Source of the DNA: Meiothermus sp.
GTDB taxonomy: Bacteria; Deinococcota; Deinococci; Deinococcales; Thermaceae
Direction of reading: 5' to 3'
NCBI GenBank assembly: GCA_026004095.1
Contig: BPIL01000016.1
Coordinates: forward strand, 1-64,000
Length of the DNA: 64,000 nucleotides
Shown: positions 28,329-37,832 of the stretch, piece after piece
Layout: each line of letters opens with the position of its first letter
Numbering within the stretch: the first letter of the stretch is position 1
Translations under genes and position numbers: made by a program
Notes under the pieces: model-generated
Seen by the model: only the letters and a program-made list of their open reading frames with translations
Databases searched by the model: none
What the model was told of the DNA's origin: nothing

Positions 28329-29452
28329 ACCGAGCGCAGCCACAGCGCACCCCTGGGGGCCAGGGTCAGGCCGGGTTTGGGCTGGGGGTCGCCCTGCAGG
28401 GGCTCGAGCGGCCCAAAAAGCGAAAGGGCCACCCCCAGCACCATCTGGGCGAAGTGCATCCCCAAACAGATGCGCTCCCCCCCGCCAAACGGCAGATACC
28501 CCCAGGCCGGAATGCGGCCCTCGAAGCGCGCCGGGTCAAACACCAGGGGGTTCTGCCACAGATCGGGGTGGCGGTGGGTCAGGTAGGGGCTGTAAAGGGC
28601 CAGCGCACCCTGGGGAATGAAAATCCCATCGAACTCGAGGGCCCGCGCCACCCGGCGGCTCCCGATAAAGCCCGGCGGGTACAGGCGCAGGGTTTCCTTG
28701 ATGAGCAGGGGATGCCCCGCCGGGTGATGCCAGTCGGGGTAGCAGGCCGCATGCCACAGGGCCCAGGCCAGGGTGTGGGCGGTGGTGTCGTAGCCGGCCG
28801 CCAGCCCGATCAGCACCTCCTCCAGGGGCAGGTGGGCGGCCAGCCCCAAACCCTGCGCCTGCATCTCCCCTATCCGGCGGCGCACTCGGGCAAAAAGCAG
28901 GGGCCGCGGCCACAGGGGAGCGGGAAAGGGCTGTTTGAGCGGTGCCAGGAACCGGGCCAGCTCGGCTTTGGGAAACTGCCCCGCAAAGTAGGCCACATTG
29001 AGGCTGGTCTGGGCCACCTCCGAGGCCCAGCGGTTGGCCTCGAACACGCCCTGGGGGCGGATTTCTTGCAAGGCCGTGCGGATACGGGCCTCGAGCCCCC
29101 CCAGGGCCCTGGCGTGGAAATGGGGGTTGAGTTCCTGGCGCCTGGCCCTGTGTGCGGGGGCATCGGTGGTGATGATGCCGCCGTTCAGGTAGGGCACCAG
29201 GCTGGAAAAGCTGCCTTTGGAGCGGAAGGTTTCCAGGTCGCTAAGGAGCCGCCGGTTCCACTCGGGGCTGTACCCCACCACCGCCGGACGGCCCAGCCCT
29301 AGGGCAAAGATGGGCCCCAGGGCCGCCCCTTCCTCGAGCAAGGCCAATGGCTCCCCTGCCCAGCGCGGCAGGTGGGCCAAAGGCCCCCAGGGATGCCCTT
29401 TGGGTTGAGGTAGCCCGGTCTTCCCGATTGAAGCACGGCCCTTAAGGTTCAA
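28322..29452 (-). CDS. Cytochrome P450, carotenoid ring hydroxylase candidate
   Basis: 376-residue soluble P450. The I-helix oxygen motif is AAGYDTTAHTLAW, the K-helix ExxR is KETLRLYPP, and the heme loop is PFGGGERICLGMHFAQ with the axial Cys. TTG 29452 is chosen because GGAGG lies 7 bases upstream; it overlaps the desaturase stop by 11 bp, so the genes are translationally linked. Related enzymes in this phylum hydroxylate beta-ionone rings: CYP175A1 (C3, Thermus) and CYP287A1 (C2, Deinococcus). Context (last gene of the cyclase-cruF unit) supports a carotenoid substrate; the ring position cannot be read. Confidence 0.85.
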   Translation of the reverse strand: MNLKGRASIGKTGLPQPKGHPWGPLAHLPRWAGEPLALLEEGAALGPIFALGLGRPAVVGYSPEWNRRLLSDLETFRSKGSFSSLVPYLNGGIITTDAPAHRARRQELNPHFHARALGGLEARIRTALQEIRPQGVFEANRWASEVAQTSLNVAYFAGQFPKAELARFLAPLKQPFPAPLWPRPLLFARVRRRIGEMQAQGLGLAAHLPLEEVLIGLAAGYDTTAHTLAWALWHAACYPDWHHPAGHPLLIKETLRLYPPGFIGSRRVARALEFDGIFIPQGALALYSPYLTHRHPDLWQNPLVFDPARFEGRIPAWGYLPFGGGERICLGMHFAQMVLGVALSLFGPLEPLQGDPQPKPGLTLAPRGALWLRSVQ

Positions 29453-30797
29453 ACCCGCCTCCTCCAAGCGTTCTATCCAGGAGCCAGCCCGCCCCGTTCC
29501 AGCCCGAAAGCATGGAGAGCGGAACCCCCCCGCCAGGGTGAACCGTTCCGCCCACCTGCGCGAAATTACGCAGGCCCGCCACCTCCCAGCCAGGCCGCAA
29601 GGCCCCCAGCAACCCGTGCGGCGCCCGCCCGTACAGAGCCCCACGGTAGGCGGTCAGGCTGTAGTCCTGGGGGCTCATGGCCCGCCAGGCCGCAATGGGC
29701 AGGGGGTGTACCTGGGCGAGCTTGCCCAGCAACAGCCGGGCGTAGTCCTCGGCTTCTGGGGGCTCTGCCCGGCCCATCGGGGGTGCATTCACCAGCAAAA
29801 AGGCCGTTTCGCCGTCGGTGTGCAGGTACAGGGTGGGATCCTGGGGCCAGCGCCCGGCGGCGATCGCCTGCCACTCGGCCCGGTAGTCCGACGAAAAATA
29901 GATGTGGTGGCCCAGGGGTACCGCCTCAGTCAGCTTCAAAAGCAGCGCAAAGCCCGAGACTCCCAGGGCATAGCCCGGCCGGGGCAGTCCCAGCCACTTT
30001 AGGGTGAAGTGCCGGTCGGCAGCCGAGATGTACAGGTCGGCGCGGTGCCAGCCCTGGTCGGTTTGCAGCGCGCCCACGCGGCCCGGCAAGCGTTGCATCT
30101 GCAGTACCCTGTGCCCAAAGGCGAACTGCACGCCCTGGGCCAGGGCCAGCCGGAAGAGGCTATCGGCCAGGGCGCGCATCCCCCCCGCCAGGTGAAACAC
30201 GCCCAGCCCCAGCTCCACCCAGGCGATGTTGTGCAGCACCGCCGGGGCCCGGTAGGGGTTGGCCCCCAGGTAGGTAGCAAAGCGCAGGAAAAAGGGGGTC
30301 AGGTAGGGGCCGGACTGCACCAGGGCCGCCAGTGAGCGGGTGGGGTGGGCCTTCAGGCCGTCGCGCAGGGCGTAGCGCAGCAGTTGGGCCAGGTGCGGGG
30401 GAGCGCCTTCGATGAAGGTGTCCCGGGCCCCTTCGTACATCGTGCGGGCCACCTGTAACAAGCGCCGGTAATGCCGGGCTTCCTGCAGCGAGAGCTGGGC
30501 CAGGGTGGCCTCCAGCTCCAGTTCGGGCGCGAAGACCCGCCCATCGGGCCAGGTGTAGCGGGTGAGGGGCGAGACCGGCCTGGGTTCGGGCAGTGTAGCC
30601 CCAAAGGCTTCGAAGATGCGGCGGGGAATCTCGGGAAGGGTCAGGACGGTGGGGCCGGTGGGCACCCCTTCCCAGCCGATGGCCTTGCCACCCGGTTGGT
30701 CAAACTGCTCGAAGACCGTGACCTCGAGGCCCGCCTTTCTTAGCCGTAGCGCCGCCGCCAGCCCCGCAAAACCCGCCCCTATCACAATGGCCTTCAT
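29442..30797 (-). CDS. CrtI-family FAD-dependent carotenoid desaturase (CrtD/CrtI type)
   Basis: 451-residue flavoenzyme. The N-terminal FAD motif is [19 protein letters not shown] followed by [11 protein letters not shown]. The C-terminal FAD block is [27 protein letters not shown] (quoted in part: [11 protein letters not shown]). It is a distinct branch from CrtO at 35728. Since no other CrtI is present, it may be the phytoene desaturase itself or a C3',4' desaturase (CrtD-like) acting after CruF. Overlaps the glycosyltransferase stop by 4 bp and the P450 start by 11 bp. Confidence 0.85.
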   Translation of the reverse strand: MKAIVIGAGFAGLAAALRLRKAGLEVTVFEQFDQPGGKAIGWEGVPTGPTVLTLPEIPRRIFEAFGATLPEPRPVSPLTRYTWPDGRVFAPELELEATLAQLSLQEARHYRRLLQVARTMYEGARDTFIEGAPPHLAQLLRYALRDGLKAHPTRSLAALVQSGPYLTPFFLRFATYLGANPYRAPAVLHNIAWVELGLGVFHLAGGMRALADSLFRLALAQGVQFAFGHRVLQMQRLPGRVGALQTDQGWHRADLYISAADRHFTLKWLGLPRPGYALGVSGFALLLKLTEAVPLGHHIYFSSDYRAEWQAIAAGRWPQDPTLYLHTDGETAFLLVNAPPMGRAEPPEAEDYARLLLGKLAQVHPLPIAAWRAMSPQDYSLTAYRGALYGRAPHGLLGALRPGWEVAGLRNFAQVGGTVHPGGGVPLSMLSGWNGAGWLLDRTLGGGGFEP

Positions 30798-31882
30798 CGG
30801 CTATATTCCCGCCCTTTCCAGGTATATTTTCGTTGTGCAGAGCGCCAATAAATGGGCGTGCTGAGCAAGGGCGCCAGCGGTACCAGCACCAACTCCCACC
30901 ACGCCCGCCCGGTTTTGAGGCCCAGCAACAGGCGCTCCAAAAGCCCCAGCACCCCCACCCAAAGCCACAGCGGACTGAACAGGGCCAGCGGCCAGCACAG
31001 GGTATAGGCCAGCAGGTGCCCCATGTACGAGAGGGCCAGAACCACCCGGCTGCGCCCGTGAAACTCGATCAGGTTCTTGCCCAGGCCCTCCACAATCTCG
31101 GCAAAGCTCCGGTACATCCGCACCGCCACCAGGCCGCCTCCCAGGGCCAGGGCCAGGCGCTGCCCCGCGGCCTTGGTTTTTTGCGCCAGGCGCACGTCCT
31201 CCAGCACCTCCCCCCGCACCGCAGCGTGCCCCCCCGAGGCCAGGTAGGCCAGCCGGGTAAAGGCCATCACCTGCCCATTGGCCGCCGACGCCGAAGGAAA
31301 GGGGGTTCGGAGGAGGGGGTAGGGCAGGTAGCACAGCAGCACATCGTCAATCAGGGGCAGGATCACCCGTTCGGCCAGGCTGTGGGTCATCTGGCGCGGA
31401 TACACCGAGACCAGCCCGGCCCGCTCGCGCTCCATGCGGGCCAGCACCGCCCGCACCCCGCGCTTGCGCCAGTGCACATCGGCATCGGTGAAGATGAGCA
31501 CCTCGCCCTGGGCCGCCTGGGCCAGTTGGTAGCAGGCCCAGGTCTTGCCCATCCAGCCCTCGGGTTTGGGCAGGCCCGCAAGCAAGCGCACGCGGGCGTC
31601 CTGGCGGCTAAATTCCTCGACCACCTGGGCGGTCGCATCGGTGGAATGGTCGTCCAGCACCAGAATTTCCTGCACCCCCTGCAACAGCAGGCCCGGCAGG
31701 GTTTCCCGCAGGTTGTGGGCCTCGTTGCGGGCCGGCACCAAGAGCGAGACCGTGGGGCGCGGCCCGCGCAGTTTCTCCCGCTTCAAAACCGGGAAAAAGA
31801 GCATGTTCAGTAGCAGCACCAGAAGCTTAAGGCCCAGCCAGGCCAGCACCCCATACCAGAGCACCTCGAGGATAGATACCAT
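30794..31882 (-). CDS. Family 2 glycosyltransferase, carotenoid glycosylation candidate
   Basis: 362-residue membrane GT2. An N-terminal helix (about 5-30) precedes the GT-A domain: [26 protein letters not shown]-type IFTDADVHW, and a QxxRW-like QRLALAL region. Two to three C-terminal helices follow. The layout resembles CruC/CrtQ glycosyltransferases that add sugar to carotenoid hydroxyls, and its place between a PlsC-type acyltransferase and carotenoid enzymes fits. ATG 31882 is used; an upstream GTG at 31897 overlaps the acyltransferase stop. Confidence 0.82.
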   Translation of the reverse strand: MVSILEVLWYGVLAWLGLKLLVLLLNMLFFPVLKREKLRGPRPTVSLLVPARNEAHNLRETLPGLLLQGVQEILVLDDHSTDATAQVVEEFSRQDARVRLLAGLPKPEGWMGKTWACYQLAQAAQGEVLIFTDADVHWRKRGVRAVLARMERERAGLVSVYPRQMTHSLAERVILPLIDDVLLCYLPYPLLRTPFPSASAANGQVMAFTRLAYLASGGHAAVRGEVLEDVRLAQKTKAAGQRLALALGGGLVAVRMYRSFAEIVEGLGKNLIEFHGRSRVVLALSYMGHLLAYTLCWPLALFSPLWLWVGVLGLLERLLLGLKTGRAWWELVLVPLAPLLSTPIYWRSAQRKYTWKGREYSR

Positions 31883-31886
31883 ACCA

Positions 31887-32576
31887 CTACGGAGCACCTT
31901 TACGCTCGGCCAGCCCGATCAGTTTACCCAGCGCCACCCCCCAGGCCGCCATGCGTTCGTGGGTGCTCTTGCGCCCGGCCAGCCGCAGTTCGAAACCCGG
32001 CAGCGGTTCCTCGGCGGGGGCGGTGCGGATCTGGTCGTCGAGTTCCGCCAGCATCCGTTCCAGTTGCTCGCGCAGCAGCTTCAAATCGGGTTCTATGGGT
32101 GCACCAAAGACCAGGTAGGCCTCGGCCAGCTCGTGCCCGCGCAGCACCACCCTCGAGGCCACCGGCACCACCGGCACCCCCGCCCGCTCGGCGAACCAGA
32201 CCACCCCCCGGTTCAGCCCGCCCAGCGGCCCCGGCGGGCGCAGCTCACCCTCGGGGAAGACGATCAGCGCCTCCCCCCGCCCAAGTGCGGCCAGCGCCTC
32301 CCTGGGCTTGCTGGCCGAGACCGTATCGAGACGGCGAAAGAAAGCAAACTCCCGCAAGCGGCGCTCCCCCACCACAATTTTGAAAGGCCGCCCAGCCCCC
32401 CAGAACAAGACGGGCAGCAGATAGCCATCCCACCAGGAGTGGTGGTTACCGGCCAGCACACAGGCCTGCCCCGGCAGGGCCCCCCGCACCCACACCCCCC
32501 GCAGGCCCCGCTGCACCGTGCGGCGAAACAGGGCCTTGAAGGCCAGGCTCAGCAATCGTTCCCAGGGACGCATCAT
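31887..32576 (-). CDS. PlsC-family acyltransferase, CruD-like candidate
   Basis: 229-residue 1-acylglycerol-3-phosphate acyltransferase-type protein. The H(X)4D catalytic motif is NHHSWWD, and block III is [13 protein letters not shown]. PlsC enzymes make phosphatidate, but in carotenoid clusters related CruD proteins acylate the sugar of carotenoid glycosides. Position between cruF (4-bp overlap) and the glycosyltransferase favours the latter; Thermaceae carotenoid glucosides are known to be fatty-acid esters. Confidence 0.82.
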   Translation of the reverse strand: MMRPWERLLSLAFKALFRRTVQRGLRGVWVRGALPGQACVLAGNHHSWWDGYLLPVLFWGAGRPFKIVVGERRLREFAFFRRLDTVSASKPREALAALGRGEALIVFPEGELRPPGPLGGLNRGVVWFAERAGVPVVPVASRVVLRGHELAEAYLVFGAPIEPDLKLLREQLERMLAELDDQIRTAPAEEPLPGFELRLAGRKSTHERMAAWGVALGKLIGLAERKGAP

Positions 32577-33736
32577 GTCTGCCCTCTAGACCGTTTCAGG
32601 CCGCCACGCCCCCCAAGAGGCAGGTATTCCAGCCACGCCAGCCCGTTCATGGCCAGGCCACAAAGCAGCGCCGCCGGCCACAGGCCCAGCAGGGCCATTC
32701 CCACCGGTAAAAACAGGGCCTCGAGCCGGTAGGCCCAGGCAAAAGCTCCGTCCTGGTGCAGGCGGGGCCCCAGCCGTCCGTACATCCAGGAGATGGCATA
32801 ACCCACCGCAAACCAGGCCAGGTAGTTCTGGATGGGCGCGCCGTACCACAGGGGGTTGGGGTCTTGCCAGGCCCAGTAACCCTGGGCGGTCATCAGGGCC
32901 TCGAGCCCCAGGTCCCAGGCCACCACCAGCAAGCCGGTGCGCCAGGGCCGCCCCCCCGCCAGCACATGGGCCGAGAGCACCAGGGCAAACCAGCCCAGCG
33001 GCACGATCAGGGGCACGCCCCCAATGGTGGGCTGCGGCGCACCCTGGTAGCTGTAAAGCCCAAAGGGAAAGCCGGTCTGGCTGCCCAGCAGCTCCACCCC
33101 CAGCCCCAGCGCAAAAGCCAGCACCGCCAGCAGCACAATTCGCCCCCCCACCCGCCCCCAGCCCCAGAGCAAAGCCGCCAGGCTGATGAGCAGCATCTGC
33201 ACCAGGCTGATGAGGGGAAAACCCTCCGGCCAGAGCGGCACCGGGATGCGCACCAGCACCGCCAGGGCCAGCGGCACCATCCAGGGTTGCAGGTGCCGCC
33301 GGAGCCCGCCAAGCCGGGCCCGGGCTTCGGGCTGGGCAGCAAGCCAGAGGGCCTGGGCGGTGGCCGTGGCCGCCAGCAAAGCCCAGATCCCCAGCGCAGG
33401 GGATTGATAAAGCAGCCAGCCCACCCCGCCCGCCAGCAGCGCAGCGGCCCCGCCCGCAACCAGCCAAACCCTGCGGCCTGCCCAGAGCAGATCGCCGCCC
33501 CACACCGCCAGCAAGGCCAGCACACAACCCCACCCGGCCAGCGCAGCCCCCAGCAGCCCGCCCCGCCCCAGCACCAGCAGCACCGCACCCAGCAGGGCCA
33601 GGCCCATACCCCAGAGCCCGCCCAGCCCGCGCAGCCAGCCCGGGCCTGCCGCCGCAGTAGGGCCTGCGCGCCGTGTCCAGAACAGCCCAGCAACCGCAAG
33701 CAAAACAGCCAACGATGTGGTTATCAGCAAGTCCAC
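32573..33736 (-). CDS. cruF: CruF-type carotenoid 1',2'-hydratase
   Basis: 387-residue polytopic protein. The C-terminal ~230 residues carry the CruF (DUF422) blocks: [46 protein letters not shown] and [16 protein letters not shown], with the acidic residues needed for water addition to the psi-end. The first ~150 residues are an extra set of Leu/Ala/Gly-rich helices not usual for CruF; they may be a fused membrane domain. Start codon ATG 33736 is 3 bp after the lycopene cyclase stop. The extreme Gly/Ala/Leu composition makes helix borders uncertain. Confidence 0.85.
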   Translation of the reverse strand: MDLLITTSLAVLLAVAGLFWTRRAGPTAAAGPGWLRGLGGLWGMGLALLGAVLLVLGRGGLLGAALAGWGCVLALLAVWGGDLLWAGRRVWLVAGGAAALLAGGVGWLLYQSPALGIWALLAATATAQALWLAAQPEARARLGGLRRHLQPWMVPLALAVLVRIPVPLWPEGFPLISLVQMLLISLAALLWGWGRVGGRIVLLAVLAFALGLGVELLGSQTGFPFGLYSYQGAPQPTIGGVPLIVPLGWFALVLSAHVLAGGRPWRTGLLVVAWDLGLEALMTAQGYWAWQDPNPLWYGAPIQNYLAWFAVGYAISWMYGRLGPRLHQDGAFAWAYRLEALFLPVGMALLGLWPAALLCGLAMNGLAWLEYLPLGGRGGLKRSRGQT

Positions 33737-33738
33737 CG

Positions 33739-34932
33739 CTACCCTCGCCTGGGTTCCATTCGGCCCGACCTCGCCAGAGGCCAGCGCGACCTTCCTACTG
33801 CCAGCGTAGCCCTCAGAAACGCCGGAATGTCCACACTGGACATAATCTGCAAATCTTCCAGCAGGCTGGTTTCCTCGTCCAGAAAGCGCAGCACCCGCTG
33901 GGGGGGGTTTTTGCGGAACAGGTCGCTGAAGACCTGTTTACCCGGACTGCGGCGGTGCGCCAGCACGTTCAGGAGCACGCTGTCCATGTAGGCGTGCCGG
34001 TTGAAGGCCGGCTCTGGAAAGAAGGGCTGGCCGGTCTGGGCAAGGGCTTTGGCAATGCGGCGCGCCTGCTGCTGGATACGCCGGAAGGTATAGCCGGTAG
34101 AGGCCTTGGTACAGCCGCCGGCGGTGCCGATATTCATGACGTGGGGGCTTGGCCGGCGGGCAAAGGGCGCGTCGGTCATGGGGATGACGCCGAACTCGGT
34201 CTCGAGCACCTCGTACTGCGCCAGGCCCAGCGGGCCCTCGAGGTAGGCCCGCAGCCCTGCATCGTAGGCGTCCGGGGGCAGCAGCTCGGGCGAGAAGAGG
34301 GTGTACTCCACCAGCGCCGTCCGGGCATCGAAGGGCAGGACATAGGCAAAACGCACCGCGCCCTCCTGGGGAACCCGAAAGTCCATAAAGGTCGCGGCCC
34401 CGGTATCGAAGGCCGGCCGGGGGGTTCGCACCACCCAGCCCTTGAAGTGCTGCAACAGGTAGTGGTAGCCGGGTTGCCGGGGCGCGGGCTGGTACAGGCT
34501 GCTAAAGGCCCAGCGGCCCACGAACACCTGCCCACCCGCCTCGACCCGCACCCCTTGCGGGGCCTCCTCGAGGCGGGTGACTTCCCCGTAGTGCAGGCGG
34601 ATGTTGGGCTGCTCTGCCATCCAGTGGTGCATGAAGTTATAAAAATCCAGGCCGCGGATCATCTTGTAGGCATAGGGCGCGATCTCGAGCCGCTCCGAGA
34701 GGCCTTCCCCATAAAACCAGATGCGATCCCACCGGCGGAAGACCACCGGCTCGAAGGGGCCCTCCCCCACCTCCCAGAAGCACCAGGTGCGGTCGTTGAG
34801 GGTTTTGGGGGCCCGCTCGAGCAGCAGGATGCGCTTGTCATGCAGGCCCGCCTGCACCAGATGGTAGGCCAGGCTCAGGCCCGCCGCCCCGGCCCCCAGA
34901 ATGATGTAGTCGTAGTCGTAAGCCGCGCTCAC
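33739..34932 (-). CDS. crtY: Lycopene cyclase (CrtY/CrtL type)
   Basis: 397-residue FAD-dependent lycopene beta-cyclase. The dinucleotide motif is YIILGAGAAGLSLAYHL, the second motif is NDRTWCFWE, the substrate region is FMDFR, and the cyclase block is MNIGTAGGCTKASTGYTF. This branch occurs in Bacteroidota and Deinococcota. First gene of a tight five-to-six-gene minus-strand unit ending with the P450. Because CruF hydrates the other end, this enzyme probably closes only one end to give gamma-carotene-type products. The promoter region is the short gap to hicB (34933-34977). Confidence 0.9.
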   Translation of the reverse strand: MSAAYDYDYIILGAGAAGLSLAYHLVQAGLHDKRILLLERAPKTLNDRTWCFWEVGEGPFEPVVFRRWDRIWFYGEGLSERLEIAPYAYKMIRGLDFYNFMHHWMAEQPNIRLHYGEVTRLEEAPQGVRVEAGGQVFVGRWAFSSLYQPAPRQPGYHYLLQHFKGWVVRTPRPAFDTGAATFMDFRVPQEGAVRFAYVLPFDARTALVEYTLFSPELLPPDAYDAGLRAYLEGPLGLAQYEVLETEFGVIPMTDAPFARRPSPHVMNIGTAGGCTKASTGYTFRRIQQQARRIAKALAQTGQPFFPEPAFNRHAYMDSVLLNVLAHRRSPGKQVFSDLFRKNPPQRVLRFLDEETSLLEDLQIMSSVDIPAFLRATLAVGRSRWPLARSGRMEPRRG

Positions 34933-34977
34933 CTGGTAACAGGCTACGCCGCCACGCCCAACCCTGGCTAGCCGGGG

Positions 34978-35439
34978 TTACAAAGCGGGGCGCTCGAGCC
35001 CCCGCAACTCCGCAGCGTGCTTTAGCGCCCGAAGATCGTCGCGCAGGCTGGACAGTTCACGCCGCACGGCGCGGAGGGCGCTGGCCTCGGCCAGCAAGCC
35101 CACGATGTACTGATTCAGGCTCACCTCCTCGGCCTCGGCCTCCTCCACCAGCCGGCGGTGCAGGCTGGGGGGCATCCGCACTAGCACCTTACCGCCGTAA
35201 GCCCGCTCGGTGGAGGGCAGGGGGATCTCGTCGCCGTGCTCGTAGGCCACCTCGAGCCACAAACGCCTGGCATCTTCGATCATCTGCAAGGCCTCCTCTG
35301 CGGTCTCCCCCACCGAGACGCAGCCCGGAAGGTCTTTGATCAGGGCGGTGTACCCCCCCTCGGCCTCGGGAACCAGCGTGATGGGGTAGCGCAGGTTCAG
35401 ATAGTAAGCCAAAGGCTTGCGTGCGGCGGGCTTCCTCAT
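34978..35439 (-). CDS. hicB: HicB-type antitoxin
   Basis: 153-residue antitoxin. The N-terminal RNase H-like HicB domain (about 12-80) has YPITLVPEAEGGYTALIKDLPGCVSVGETAEEAL; only the GCVSVGETAEEA part is the diagnostic core. A C-terminal ribbon-helix-helix segment (VLVRMPPSLHRRLVEEAE) binds DNA, and a coiled tail ends it. It overlaps hicA by four bases (ATGA), the usual order hicA-hicB. Expected to neutralise HicA and repress the pair through the palindrome at 35700-35714. Confidence 0.92.
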   Translation of the reverse strand: MRKPAARKPLAYYLNLRYPITLVPEAEGGYTALIKDLPGCVSVGETAEEALQMIEDARRLWLEVAYEHGDEIPLPSTERAYGGKVLVRMPPSLHRRLVEEAEAEEVSLNQYIVGLLAEASALRAVRRELSSLRDDLRALKHAAELRGLERPAL

Positions 35440-35672
35440 TCCTCCTCCTCCAGAAGCTTGAGCACCTGTCTGAGATACGTGGTTTTCACCACCTGCCCTT
35501 TGTGCTTGGGTACGGTCAGCGTTCGACCATCGGGGTGGCGAAAGATGTGGTGACTGCCGCTCGAGCGCACTTCCTCGAACCCGTGCGCCTCGAGCACCCT
35601 CGCCACCTCCTCGTAGCGCATCTCAGGGGGCCGACGGCGCATCTTCTCGATCAGTTTCTCGAGCTGCCCCAT
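35436..35672 (-). CDS. hicA: HicA mRNA interferase toxin
   Basis: 78-residue toxin with the dsRBD-like HicA fold. The catalytic His lies in SSGSHHIFRHPDGR, and the end is VPKHKGQVVKTTYLRQVLKLL. HicA cleaves mRNA independently of the ribosome. ATG 35672 gives MGQLEKLIEKM, the usual N-terminus; ATG 35684 is an alternative. A TATTAT box lies immediately upstream of 35684. Confidence 0.92.
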   Translation of the reverse strand: MGQLEKLIEKMRRRPPEMRYEEVARVLEAHGFEEVRSSGSHHIFRHPDGRTLTVPKHKGQVVKTTYLRQVLKLLEEEE

Positions 35673-35688
35673 CGGCCCACCCATAAAA

Positions 35689-35714
35689 TAATATCACAGG
35701 TAATATCATATTAC
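35689..35714. promoter_or_regulatory. Probable HicB operator in the hicAB promoter
   Basis: GTAATAT-C-ATATTAC at 35700-35714 is a perfect 7-bp inverted repeat; TAATATCA is also directly repeated at 35689-35696 and 35701-35708. The site lies 16-42 bases upstream of hicA and covers the expected -35/-10 area. Confidence 0.6.
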
Positions 35715-35727
35715 AAAAGGTATGCGG

Positions 35728-37260
35728 TCACACCCGGTTGCGGCTCAAGTCCCCGAGCAGCACCCTTGCGGCATTCCGCCCGCTCGCGCCCATGATGCCC
35801 CCGCCGGGGTGGGTGCTGGCCCCGGTCAGGTAGAGGCCTTTTAGCCCCGGAAACCTGTACTCGTGGGCCCCCAGCCAGGGACGGAACATGAACATCTGGT
35901 CGGGGGTCATCTCGAGGTGCATCACATTCCCCGCCGGCATGGCAAACTCCTGCTCGAGCCAGAGCGGGGTCTGCACCAGTTCAGCCACAATCTTGCGGCG
36001 AATCTCGGGGTCAAAGCGCTCGAAGCTCTGGATCACCCCCTCCCGGGCCTCCATGGCGCGGGTCTCCCACGTCCCCGCGGCCAGCCTGTAGGGGTAGTAC
36101 TGCGCCCACAGCCACAGGGTCTCGCCCCCCGGTGGGGCCAGGGTCTCGTCCACCGCGCTGAAACTCATGGCGATGAGCGGGGGGTCGCGGGTGGGCTCGC
36201 CCGCCAGGTAGTCGCCGTAGGCCCGGCTGAGTTGCAGCTCGTCGGTGATAAGGAGGCCCAGGCCGATGCGGGCCTCGGGGCCGGGGTGGGTCTGGTAGCG
36301 AAGCTTCTCCGAGAGCCCCAGCCGCAGCACCAGGCCGAAGCCGTTGCCCGCCCGCAGCCCCTTGGCTACCTCGGGGGTCTGGTCGGCGGGCAGCAAGGCC
36401 AGGGTTTTCTGGATGTGCGCCCCGGCCACCACCGCTCGAGCGCTCACGCTCTGCCCGTCCGCCAGGCGCAGGCCCACCGCCCGTCGGCCCTCCAGCACAA
36501 TCCCGGCCACCGGGCTATCCAGGTGCACCTTCCCCCCTTTGGCTTCTATCGCACGCACCAGCGCCAGCGAGAGCCCCCCGGAGCCCCCCCGGGGCCGGGC
36601 CACCCCACCCACGTGGTAGAGCGGGTGCCACAGCAAAAAGGGCGAGGACAACGGGTCGGAGGGCGGCGGCCCGGACTGCGCGGCCATCCAGACCAGGGGG
36701 GCCCGCACCCGTTCCTCGCTGAAGTATTCCCGCGCCACATCGCCGTAAGGCCGCAATATCTGCGGCAGGCGCTTCTGCCAGTCGCGCCCAAACCCGGCCC
36801 CCCAGATCATCTTGCGCCCCAGGTTGAGCGGGCTGGGCGAGGCCAGGAAGGCTTCTTTGACGGCCTGGGCAAAGGGCAGCCAGTCGCGCATGAAGCGGCG
36901 GTAGGCCTGGCCCTGGCCTGGGTAGCGCTCGTCCAGCTCGGCGGCGGTGCGCTCGGGGTCGCGCCAGACAAACCAGCTTTCCCGTGCATCCGAAGCGTGA
37001 AAAAGGGGGTCGAGCTCGAGGTACTCCAGCCCGTGCTTGTGCAGTTCCAGCTCGTCCACAATGGGCGTCAGGCGAATCAGGATGTGGGCGCTGCCCCCCA
37101 GGTCGAAGCGGAAGCCCTCGTAATCAATGGTCGAAACCGCCCCGCCCGGCACCCTGCGCCGCTCGAAGACCCCCACCCTGTACCCGGCCTGGGCCAGGTA
37201 CGCCGCCGTTACCAGGGCGTTGTGCCCCGCCCCCACCACTGCCACATCGAAGTCCGGCAT
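35728..37260 (-). CDS. crtO: Carotenoid ketolase CrtO (CrtI superfamily)
   Basis: 510-residue FAD enzyme close to the Deinococcus CrtO, which adds a 4-keto group to the carotenoid ring. The N-terminal FAD motif is [20 protein letters not shown]; the CrtO-typical block is [13 protein letters not shown], with [17 protein letters not shown] and [13 protein letters not shown] in the core, and [18 protein letters not shown] at the C-terminus. ATG 37260 is used; TATCAT (37275-37270) places transcription start about 3 nt upstream. It stands alone between two toxin-antitoxin pairs. Some Meiothermus carotenoids carry a 2-keto group, so the keto position needs testing. Confidence 0.88.
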   Translation of the reverse strand: MPDFDVAVVGAGHNALVTAAYLAQAGYRVGVFERRRVPGGAVSTIDYEGFRFDLGGSAHILIRLTPIVDELELHKHGLEYLELDPLFHASDARESWFVWRDPERTAAELDERYPGQGQAYRRFMRDWLPFAQAVKEAFLASPSPLNLGRKMIWGAGFGRDWQKRLPQILRPYGDVAREYFSEERVRAPLVWMAAQSGPPPSDPLSSPFLLWHPLYHVGGVARPRGGSGGLSLALVRAIEAKGGKVHLDSPVAGIVLEGRRAVGLRLADGQSVSARAVVAGAHIQKTLALLPADQTPEVAKGLRAGNGFGLVLRLGLSEKLRYQTHPGPEARIGLGLLITDELQLSRAYGDYLAGEPTRDPPLIAMSFSAVDETLAPPGGETLWLWAQYYPYRLAAGTWETRAMEAREGVIQSFERFDPEIRRKIVAELVQTPLWLEQEFAMPAGNVMHLEMTPDQMFMFRPWLGAHEYRFPGLKGLYLTGASTHPGGGIMGASGRNAARVLLGDLSRNRV

Positions 37261-37301
37261 CTCGGGCGCATGATACCGCAGACTGCCTGCATGAAAACCT
37301 T

Positions 37302-37571
37302 TTAGCGGTAGACATCCCGCCGATGCCCAATCCGCAAGACCAGCACAGTGACCCTCTGATCCTGGATATGGCAGATCAGGCGATAATCCCCTACCCGGTA
37401 CTTCCAAAACCGGCCCAGCTCCGGCCCGTGCAAGGCCTCCCCAATGCTGCGGGGATCATCCAACGAGGCCACCCGCTCGCGCAAAAACCGCACGATGCGG
37501 CGCGCTACCTCACGATCCAGCTTCGCCAGCTCTCCCTCGGCCCGTGGGTCGAATTCAATCCTGTAGCCCAA
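37302..37571 (-). CDS. RelE/ParE-family toxin
   Basis: 89-residue RelE-type toxin ([47 protein letters not shown]). The basic/aromatic C-terminal triad Arg-His-Arg-Tyr is kept, so ribosome-dependent mRNA cleavage is likely. Overlaps the upstream antitoxin by 17 bp. Confidence 0.92.
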   Translation of the reverse strand: MGYRIEFDPRAEGELAKLDREVARRIVRFLRERVASLDDPRSIGEALHGPELGRFWKYRVGDYRLICHIQDQRVTVLVLRIGHRRDVYR

Positions 37572-37767
37572 GGCGGCGCTCCACTTCGTCTAGGGGGATG
37601 CCGGGCAGGTTCTGCTCGAGCCGTTCTAGGGCCAGGTAGTAGTCCTCGAGGTCATCGAGGTGCTCGAGGATGGCCTGGCGCACGTAATAGCTCTTGCTGC
37701 GCCCGGTTTTCTGGGCAAGCGCCTCGAGGCGTTCCTCTATCTCCTTGGGCAGCCGAATGGCCAGCAT
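37555..37767 (-). CDS. Ribbon-helix-helix antitoxin
   Basis: 70-residue RHH (CopG/RelB-like) antitoxin: N-terminal [21 protein letters not shown] and [14 protein letters not shown] form the DNA-binding fold, and the acidic tail should block the toxin. The mRNA is nearly leaderless (TATACT gives +1 about 3 nt before ATG). Confidence 0.9.
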   Translation of the reverse strand: MLAIRLPKEIEERLEALAQKTGRSKSYYVRQAILEHLDDLEDYYLALERLEQNLPGIPLDEVERRLGLQD

Positions 37768-37768
37768 T

Positions 37769-37784
37769 GCTATACAAGTATAGC
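37769..37784. promoter_or_regulatory. Palindromic operator overlapping the antitoxin -10 box
   Basis: GCTATAC-AA-GTATAGC: perfect 7-bp arms two bases upstream of the antitoxin ATG and containing its -10 box (TATACT), as expected for autorepression. Confidence 0.7.
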
Positions 37785-37832
37785 ACCGGGCTCGAGGACT
37801 TCGGGCCGCAACCCGGTGTAAAAAAACTGGTA

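Noticed and set aside
25269-28343. A 1,024-codon open frame on the minus strand
   Set aside because: It runs antisense through gdhA, gdhB and the GNAT gene. Its His/Gly/Val-rich composition is typical of the complement of GC-rich coding DNA, and it has no family motifs.
28322-29452. Firm assignment of the P450 as CYP175A1 (C3 hydroxylase)
   Set aside because: Motifs are general; overall sequence differs clearly from the Thermus enzyme as I remember it, so the hydroxylation site is left open.
35863-37305. Long plus-strand frame opposite crtO (and a 573-codon one at 36984-38705)
   Set aside because: Antisense shadows of crtO, the RelE pair and crtB, with no domains or ribosome-binding sites.
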